Of a DNA stretch of 64,000 nucleotides, positions 58,142-64,000 are shown piece after piece; within the stretch, counting starts at the first letter, position 1, and each line of letters begins with the position of its first letter. Position numbers and translations under genes: made by a program. The stretch is taken from contig JASWJB010000028.1 of assembly GCA_032433595.1 (NCBI GenBank), positions 172,572-236,571 on the forward strand. The letters are read 5' to 3'. Below the pieces are notes generated by a model. The model ran no database searches and had not been told where the DNA came from. It saw nothing but the letters and a program-made list of their open reading frames with translations. The stretch is from Conoideocrella luteorostrata (Eukaryota > Ascomycota > Sordariomycetes > Hypocreales > Clavicipitaceae).

Positions 58142-58870
58142 ATGAGCTGGTCGTTGACAAATCGTTTGGTGGCTCTGCCGGTACTTCGACACCCCAAAAC
58201 CACTGTCTCGAAATGCTCGCCTAAATCAATACGGTTCTTATCTCAATCAGCAATCCGACTAGACGAGTCGAAAATTGATAAGCCAAGGAAGGTGCAGGCT
58301 CGCCCGAAGACGGAATCCTTCTTAGAGAACGTCCTCAACAGTTCGCCACCATCGCGAAACCGAGGGGCGCCGCAGTCAAATACTATGGGTGACCTGTCAC
58401 AAAGCATGGTTTTTCAGGCGCTAAACAACAAACCCAATATTGACACAAGCGCGCTTTCTGGCAAATCATACGAACCCCCTCAGCGCAGGGAGGATGAGCA
58501 AGAGCCGTACCACTTTCACGTTCATTCTCATAAGCACAATACACACATAACCTGCACGAAGCCCAATCGCGAACCAATCATCTCTATGTCATGTGGGAAT
58601 ATTGGTTATCGCAAGTCTCGACGTGGAACATTTGACTCGGCCTACTCGCTGACCAAATACGTTCTTGAGCGTCTTATACACACCGGGTGGCCAATGAAGA
58701 TCCAAAGGCTTGAACTGGTTCTGCGAGGGTTTGGCCAGGGTCGTGAAGCAGCAGTTAAGGTGTTAATGAGTCCGGAAGGCAAAATTTTGCGTGACAAAAT
58801 CGTTCGAGTCGCAGATTCAACCCGTATCAAGTTTGGTGGCACCAGGAGCGAGAAGCCAAGACGATTGTGA
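58142..58870 (+). CDS. MRPS18: Mitochondrial small-subunit ribosomal protein uS11m (Mrps18)
   Basis: Intron-less, 242 residues from ATG 58142 (MSWSLTNRLVALPVLRHPKT, an Arg/Leu-rich presequence). The open frame extends 11 codons upstream, to a non-ATG codon. The C-terminal ~110 residues are the uS11 fold: HFHVHSHKHNTHITCTKPNR, ISMSCGNIGYRKSRRGTFDS, LELVLRGFGQGREAAVKVLM, and the C-terminal RVADSTRIKFGGTRSEKPRRL-like end, where bacterial S11 carries its PHNGCRPPK motif. It sits on the mitoribosome platform. The N-terminal half is mitochondria-specific and poorly conserved. Confidence 0.93.
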   Translation: MSWSLTNRLVALPVLRHPKTTVSKCSPKSIRFLSQSAIRLDESKIDKPRKVQARPKTESFLENVLNSSPPSRNRGAPQSNTMGDLSQSMVFQALNNKPNIDTSALSGKSYEPPQRREDEQEPYHFHVHSHKHNTHITCTKPNREPIISMSCGNIGYRKSRRGTFDSAYSLTKYVLERLIHTGWPMKIQRLELVLRGFGQGREAAVKVLMSPEGKILRDKIVRVADSTRIKFGGTRSEKPRRL

Positions 58871-59147
58871 AGTATCATGAGCGAGATTCTGGGTTTGATA
58901 GAGTAGATTGATTGAGGGATTATCAAACTGTAATTGTACTATACTATTGTACGAGCTACATTCTATATAGCTAAATATCCTAGTTTTTGAAGCGCATATT
59001 CGGGCGAATCTGCTGGTTTGATGCTTCTAATGTGTATGGTACAAAAGATGAGGTATTAGGCATCTTAGTATTCCGGAACGCCACGCCAACAGATCTCGCC
59101 ATGAAACTATCAATACACCGCACAACTCTCATAGAGCAGGACAGGAT

Positions 59148-59970
59148 CTACTGCGGAGCTCGCTCAGCCGCAGGTAGACTTCGGCCAGACGTATCCCGTA
59201 TAACCCGTTTGCCCTTTCCACTCCCGCCCCTACGTCGCTCTTCTTCGCTATCCCAATTCTCATCACTGTTTCCGCCTTCTGACAGAAAGTGTGGTTTAGA
59301 TTGAGAAAGCATACGAGATGACTCGTTGGCAACATCGTCTTCATCATCCAAGAGCTCCCCGTCCGCTGTCTCATATTCGGGCAGTTCGATCCATTCTCGA
59401 GGCACAACACAAGGTAAAGCAACACCAATGCTTGCAGCCCTGTTTAGCCAACCAGGACCCGGGTCACCTGTCAATTTCCGGCATAGATACGAGGTGAAAT
59501 GGTTGCAGTTTCTTGTCAGCAGGTTGTATGAGGTTCCTAAGAACTCTTCCGACGCTGACCGTAATGCGGCATCAATCTCATCTTGAGTAGCAAGTGTAAA
59601 GCCGTGTAGTATCTCGCATCGAAATGTGCCGCCTGGTGGTTCTGTTTTCGGTTTCGTCCAATAAACACCTGTTATACCGCGCTTGTCATGCCCGCCGTAA
59701 GCGTACTCTTTGCCATTGATGACGACCGCAGAATGAAGCAGCGACGCACCGACTGTCCAGAGGATCGACGAGACTCTGCCCGGCTGCCAATTAGTTGAGA
59801 GGAAACGTTAGACATATTGCGATCCCAAGTCAAGTGGCCAAGTTGTCGGGGAAGAGGTAACAAACTGGTAGCAAATCATAAACATGAATTTTGATCTCCG
59901 TCTTTTGCAGCGATAGAGTTGACCTGTGTCTGCTTGTTGACTGGCTAGTGCCGTGTCGAGGTGTCGACAT
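59148..59970 (-). CDS. PPPDE (DeSI-type) thiol peptidase, two exons
   Basis: Probable deubiquitinating/deSUMOylating isopeptidase. Exons (minus) 59970-59866 and 59783-59148 give 246 residues. Exon 1 encodes an Arg/Ser-rich start and QKTEIKIHVYDLLP; exon 2 continues PGRVSSILWTVGASLLHSAV. The catalytic dyad is visible: His near residue 52 (SLLHSAVVINGKEYAYGGH) and Cys near 128 (LLTRNCNHFTSYLCRKLTG). GVYWTKPKTEPPGGTF and PGWLNRAASIGVALPCVVP are also typical. The last ~80 residues are acidic then basic and not part of the domain. The intron 59784-59865 uses a GTTTGT donor; without it the conserved VYDLLPPGR would be lost. Confidence 0.9.
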
Positions 59971-60923
59971 AGTGAGACCGGAAATCTCGCAGGTTTCCAG
60001 ATGTCTCACTCGACGCTATCAATAAGGTGTAGTGTTGAGCTGTGATATTGTTTCTCTCACAATGAACTGGATACATCAAGTGCTGTGAGTTAGACTGTGG
60101 GAAGAACTGTTAAAGGAGCACTCAAATTTAACGCATGAGGCAAGTTGGTAACAATAGGGAAGCATTTCTCAGCCACTCGAATTAGACTGCGTAGAGCTCA
60201 ACGAGTGCTGCGAACGGGGGACAATCACAGGACACCGGCCGTGGAGGGTATAGAAATTACTTCGGCAATTGCGAGGTGTGAAAAGCGGATCGCAATGGCT
60301 GAAATAATTTGCACCCTTTGAGCTGTTTAGGAGGAGGTACACAATAACTAACTAACCGGCTGTGCTAAGCTGCCAAGGTCTCCTCCCAATTGCTTACGGG
60401 CTGCAAGCACTATCAATGGGACGGCCGGACTTGGTAGACGGCTCTTAGCTCCATTCGGTGGCTATGACGCCATGCGAGATGCAGCAACCAACATTCGAAT
60501 GGAAAAACACCCGGTCCGAGGGCTGGCTGGCAGTGACCCAGCCACAATTCAAAAATTGCACTAGAGACGGTAGCGTGGTGGGGTGGTGAGTTGAGCTGAG
60601 CTTGAAATTTCCTCGCAATTTTAGGGTCTTAATTTTTTCTCTCTTCTCCTCATTGTCAACTCCGCCATCTGCAGATATCGCCTGTCTCTTCGTTTTGAGC
60701 AGGCGTGTCTCTCCCTCCTTTTCCCATTTTCTTACTATACTGGTAGAGGCTGTTTGCAGCCACGTCTTTCACGACGTCTTCTACCATTTTTTCTTGTCGC
60801 TTCTCTTCTCTGATACCACCTTTTCACCCCCGCGCAGCCAGGGCTGCCACTCTTGAACAAGACCTAACCGCCCGGCGCGTATCTATTGTTATACCTTACC
60901 GGTTTTACACCAAATCAAGAAAG
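59971..60923. other. Divergent intergenic region, PPPDE gene / OLA1
   Basis: 953 bases. Two blocks (about 60625-60730 and 60765-60850) are strongly pyrimidine-rich and likely form the OLA1 core promoter and 5' UTR. No gene recognised. Confidence 0.5.
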
Positions 60924-62499
60924 ATGCCTCCCAAGAAAGTTGTTCCGGAGGAGAAAATTCCTCTAGGTAGACCCGGCAACAGCTTGAAGAGTGGTATTGT
61001 AAGTTCACCCTGTGCTGTTTTAGATAGTTTCTTCTTGACGGTGCAACTCACATCTAACTTTTAAAACCGTAGGTGGGTCTTGCAAATGTTGGAAAATCCA
61101 CATTGTTCCAGGCCATCACAAAGTGCGACCTTGGCAACCCAGCTGTATGAGGCCCCCTCGTTCTTCGCCCTTGATTCGGGGTGCTGACAGCTTGAAAGAA
61201 CTTCCCTTATGCGACCATTGATCCTGAAGAAGCTCGCGTCATCGTGCCTGATGAGAGATATGACTGGCTCTGCGAGAAATACAAGCCCAAATCTCGAGTT
61301 CCTGCCAACTTGACAGTGTATGATATTGCTGGTTTGACACGAGGATCATCTACCGGAGCGGGTCTCGGAAATGCTTTCTTATCTCATATCCGCGCTGTAG
61401 ATGCTATTTTCCAAGTCGTTCGATGCTTTGATGACGCCGAGATTATACATATCGAGGGTGATGTCAACCCCACTAGAGACTTGGATATCATCAGCGAAGA
61501 GCTGAGACTCAAGGACATTGAGTTCGTTGAGAAGGCTCTTGAGAACCAGAAGAAGAAGACTCGAATGGGTGGGCAGAGCTTGGAGCTCAAAAAAGCTAGA
61601 GCGGAGCAAGACATTATTGAGAAAATCTTAGCTTGGCTACAAGATGGCAAGGATGTTCGCAAGGGCGTTTGGACACCCAAAGAGGTAAGCATCAGCAGAA
61701 ATTTCTTCATATCTCTGCGCTTCATATAAACACTATCGATCCTCCTCAGTTACCTCCATTGGCTTCTTATGATGACAAAAGGCCCGTTGGCCTGATCTAA
61801 TCCCAGCTCGTTGAGTGCCTCACCTAAACAACGCTAGAGCGCACCGTGAGATGAATTTTACTCTGACAAAAGCCTGATTACCTTGTTTCGTATCTGAATT
61901 GTTACACGGACTCTTGCTACGGATAGTTGAACTGACTCTGAAATCAGGTTGAGGTCATTAACCCTCTTTTCTTACTGACAGCTAAGCCTGTTGTCTATCT
62001 TGTGAACTTGTCTGAGAAGGACTATGTACGCAAGAAGAACAAGCATCTTCCGAAGATTGTCGAATGGATTAAGGAGAATGCAACCGGCGATCCAGTTATC
62101 CCTATTTCCGTGTCCTATGAAGAACGTTTGACTCGCTTCGAGACTGAAGAAGCGGCCAAAGAGGAGCAAAAGAATGTTGGAGCTGAGTCAGTTTTGCCAA
62201 AACTCATTTTACAGATGCGCAGAACCCTGCAGTTGGGTAGTTTCTTCACGTCTGGCACGGACGAAGTCCGCCAATGGACAATTCGCACTGGCACCAAAGC
62301 TCCCCAGGCGGCTGGTGTCATTCATACTGATTTTGAAAAGACATTTATTCAGGCCATTGTATACAATTTTAACGTTCTAAAAGAGCTTGGAGATGAATCT
62401 GAGGTGAAGGCCAAGGGCAAAATGATGACCAAGGGTAAAGAGTATGTTGTTGAGGATGGTGATATTCTCTTGATCAAGGCTGGTGCAGCCAAAGGTTGA
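60924..62499 (+). CDS. OLA1: Obg-like ATPase OLA1 (YchF family), four exons
   Basis: Ancient P-loop ATPase of the TRAFAC class that binds ribosomes. Exons 60924-60998, 61073-61144, 61199-61684, 61948-62499 give 394 residues. The G1 loop is GLANVGKST (about residues 27-35), switch II contains DIAGLTRGSSTGAGLGNAFL, and the G4 position is NLSEKD instead of NKxD, the change that gives OLA1 its ATP preference. The coiled-coil insertion (EKALENQKKKTRMGGQSLEL) and the C-terminal TGS domain (GTDEVRQWTIRTGTKAPQAA, KGKEYVVEDGDILLIKAGA) are complete. The third intron is 263 bases, far longer than the other two (74 and 54), and contains a snoRNA-like element (61761-61874). Confidence 0.97.
61761..61874 (+). 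ncRNA. Candidate box C/D snoRNA inside OLA1 intron 3
   Basis: Within the unusually long intron 61685-61947 on the host strand: a terminal-stem half GGCTT at 61761-61765, box C ATGATGA at 61769-61775, an internal CTGA (D'-like) at 61792-61795, a C'-like GTGAGATGA at 61846-61854, box D CTGA at 61863-61866 and the complementary stem half AAGCC at 61870-61874. The order, the exact box C and the five-pair stem are as expected for an intron-encoded methylation-guide snoRNA. The candidate guide upstream of D' is about 61776-61790. The target was not identified, and the C'-to-D spacing is too short for a second guide. Confidence 0.5.
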
Positions 62500-62972
62500 C
62501 ACAGTACTCTGTACTCCGGAAGGCTTTGGTGTATATAGTCCACGATTATTCCCCTTGAAAAAACACGGGCAGTAAAGGCATAAATCCAAAAAAACATCAA
62601 TGTATTATGACGTTTATTATTGCTTGTCTTCTTGAGCTCCAACTGCCAGCACTGGAACAATTAAAAAAAATTGTACCCCGTAGTTATTCCGCACGTAGTA
62701 ACCTAGGCTAGTTGAACCGAGACATACTCTACTTCGTAGTAGCGGGGCAATTCAGATAAGAGATGGTGGGTCCTATACCTCGAGTTGCTACCAACAGGCA
62801 AACTGTCGACTATCAGATGAACCGTCTGTCAATACCGCCTTCCACAGTATCTTTTACGCGTACCTTTCGCATTCCATACTGCTGTATACTTATTTTCACT
62901 GACGGATGCAATATTCAGTTATATAACATCCTCGAATTTCGCTCCTCATACACTAAATTCCACTTGGTCAAG
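62500..62972. other. Intergenic region, OLA1 to MAPR-like gene
   Basis: 473 bases between tandem plus-strand genes; no gene recognised. A near copy of the 9-mer occurs at about 62509-62517. Confidence 0.5.
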
Positions 62973-63695
62973 ATGGACTACGTTGGGCATCGAGTCGTGC
63001 AAGAGGCAGCCAAGGAAACCACAAGGTACGATCATATCGTCTAATTCGGGCCACATGTTTTTTCCAACCTGCATCAAGTGCTCTGACGTAGTGCCTTGCG
63101 CATTTACTCTTTTTTCCGGCTCACCCATCCAGGCATTGAGGCTCTTACTCCCATCCACAACGAGGTCCATACCATACAAGCTAACCAAGTTCACAATGCA
63201 TATAGCGCCACGACTCTATTCGTCCCCATCAACTTCGTGCTCCTCAGTGTCCTCGCCTATACCGTCTACTCTACTTTCTCGCGATCCAACACCACGGCGC
63301 CTGTTCCCCGCGGTCCACCACCCAAGGTGTTCCGCACGTACACACCACGTACACTGCTCCCATTTAACGGCGAGGACGGAGGACCAATCTTCTTCGCTGT
63401 CCGCGGCCGAGTATTTGACGTCAGCAATGGCCGAGGCTTCTACGGGCCTGGAGGGCCGTACGCTAATTTTGCCGGTCGTGATGCCAGCCGCGGACTCTCG
63501 TGCCACAGCTTTGACACGGACATGCTGACGGAGGATCTTGACGGCCCACTGGATACTCTTGAAGGCTTGGGCCCAAGTGAAATGGAGGCCTTGCAAGGAT
63601 GGGAGGAGACATTCATGGGCAAGTATGATATTGTTGGAAAACTAGTGTCAGTGGCGGACGATAACGCACTTAGAGTAGCAGAAGCTGCCCAGTAG
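62973..63695 (+). CDS. MAPR/Dap1-like cytochrome b5-fold haem-binding membrane protein
   Basis: Membrane-associated progesterone-receptor family (yeast Dap1), haem proteins that support P450 enzymes in sterol synthesis. The main exon ends at 63695. A hydrophobic anchor (LFVPINFVLLSVLAYTVYS) precedes the cytochrome b5-like domain: RTLLPFNGEDGGPIFFAVRG, RVFDVSNGRGFYGPGGPYAN (the MAPR haem-pocket tyrosines are in this block), FAGRDASRGLSC and a C-terminal MEALQGWEETFMGKYDIVGK. The 5' end is less certain: I join 62973-63025 (MDYVGHRVVQEAAKETT) to an exon starting at 63092, giving 218 residues in frame, but the branch point lies very close to that acceptor. A stronger-looking acceptor at 63131 is out of phase. 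Confidence 0.82.
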
Positions 63696-63927
63696 CAAAT
63701 GTGGATGTCCTAGGTATAGGATTGTTCATAGAAAATTACGACCCCGATGAAAATCATGTACGAGGGGCTGATTCTATTGATGAATAAAAAATGAGCTTGT
63801 CCACGAGAACTTGCGCAAAATATTCCATATTGCTGGTGTGAAGGTGACTAACTTCTACACCAAATAAACACTTTTGAGCATTCCGCTTATCTAACAAAAT
63901 GAAGAGAAAACAAAAGCTATCCTGATT

Positions 63928-63978
63928 TCAGATCAGAAGTCCAACTCCTTGCAATGCCTTTTCGATATCTATAGCAAA
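63928..63978 (-). CDS. Last exon of an unidentified minus-strand gene (partial)
   Basis: On the minus strand a strong acceptor (GTCTTCTCTTTTCCAG) ends at 63979 and is followed by an open 16-codon exon reading FAIDIEKALQGVGLLI then TGA. The rest of the gene would lie beyond the right edge. The splice site and the plausible terminal peptide are the only evidence; the protein is not identified. Confidence 0.3.
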   Translation of the reverse strand, partial: FAIDIEKALQGVGLLI

Positions 63979-64000
63979 CTGGAAAAGAGAAGACGAGGAA

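Noticed and set aside
1..64000. Secondary-metabolite cluster, transposon, CRISPR or rRNA/tRNA gene
   Set aside because: No synthase, P450 cluster, transposase, reverse transcriptase, repeat-spacer array or RNA-gene signature was seen; CRISPR is not expected in a fungus.

Overview
This is nuclear DNA of a filamentous ascomycete, most likely a sordariomycete close to Hypocreales. The genes carry many short introns (mostly 50-140 nt) with GT..AG ends and CTAAC/CTGAC-type branch points. The best-recognised proteins (a DIM-5-type H3K9 methyltransferase, a myristoylated UBTD-like protein, a MIX23/Cid2 protein, a VPS9-ankyrin-PX protein) have the form seen in Pezizomycotina. Exon structures were rebuilt by hand from splice signals, reading-frame continuity and remembered family conservation; no alignment was run.

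Layout. 0-6 kb: three tRNA-maturation genes sit close together: the N-terminus of the fungal tRNA ligase (minus, cut by the window edge), the RNase P/MRP subunit RPP40 (minus) and the tRNA guanine-N2 methyltransferase TRM11 (plus), with an ankyrin protein between. 7.7-14.3 kb: GID4/VID24, mago nashi (minus) and beta-COP (SEC26). 14.9-24.5 kb: a UBTD-like ubiquitin-fold protein, DIM-5, HIS1, a PCI-like protein and sphingoid long-chain-base kinase. 26-34.3 kb: the NatA scaffold NAA15, MIX23/Cid2, a KES1/OSH4-like oxysterol-binding protein with an in-frame stop, and class II fructose-bisphosphate aldolase. 36-43 kb: BCS1, a microbial-type PARG macrodomain protein and an amino-acid permease. 43.7-55.4 kb: a decayed GNAT acetyltransferase, a large conserved protein of unknown function, the VPS9-ankyrin-PX protein and a decayed NADAR-family gene. 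56-64 kb: TIM44 and a mitochondrial uS11 protein (divergent pair), a PPPDE peptidase, the OLA1 ATPase with a probable box C/D snoRNA in its third intron, a MAPR/Dap1-like haem protein, and the last exon of an unidentified gene.

Most genes are housekeeping genes in unrelated pathways, and no biosynthetic cluster, transposon, tRNA, rRNA or CRISPR was recognised. The notable material is the intron-borne snoRNA candidate, a 9-mer (TACGGAGTA) with 15 exact copies all found between genes, the two pseudogenes and interrupted OSH4 copy with stops of the CpA-to-TpA kind, the tRNA-maturation neighbourhood, and start-overlapping upstream ORFs.
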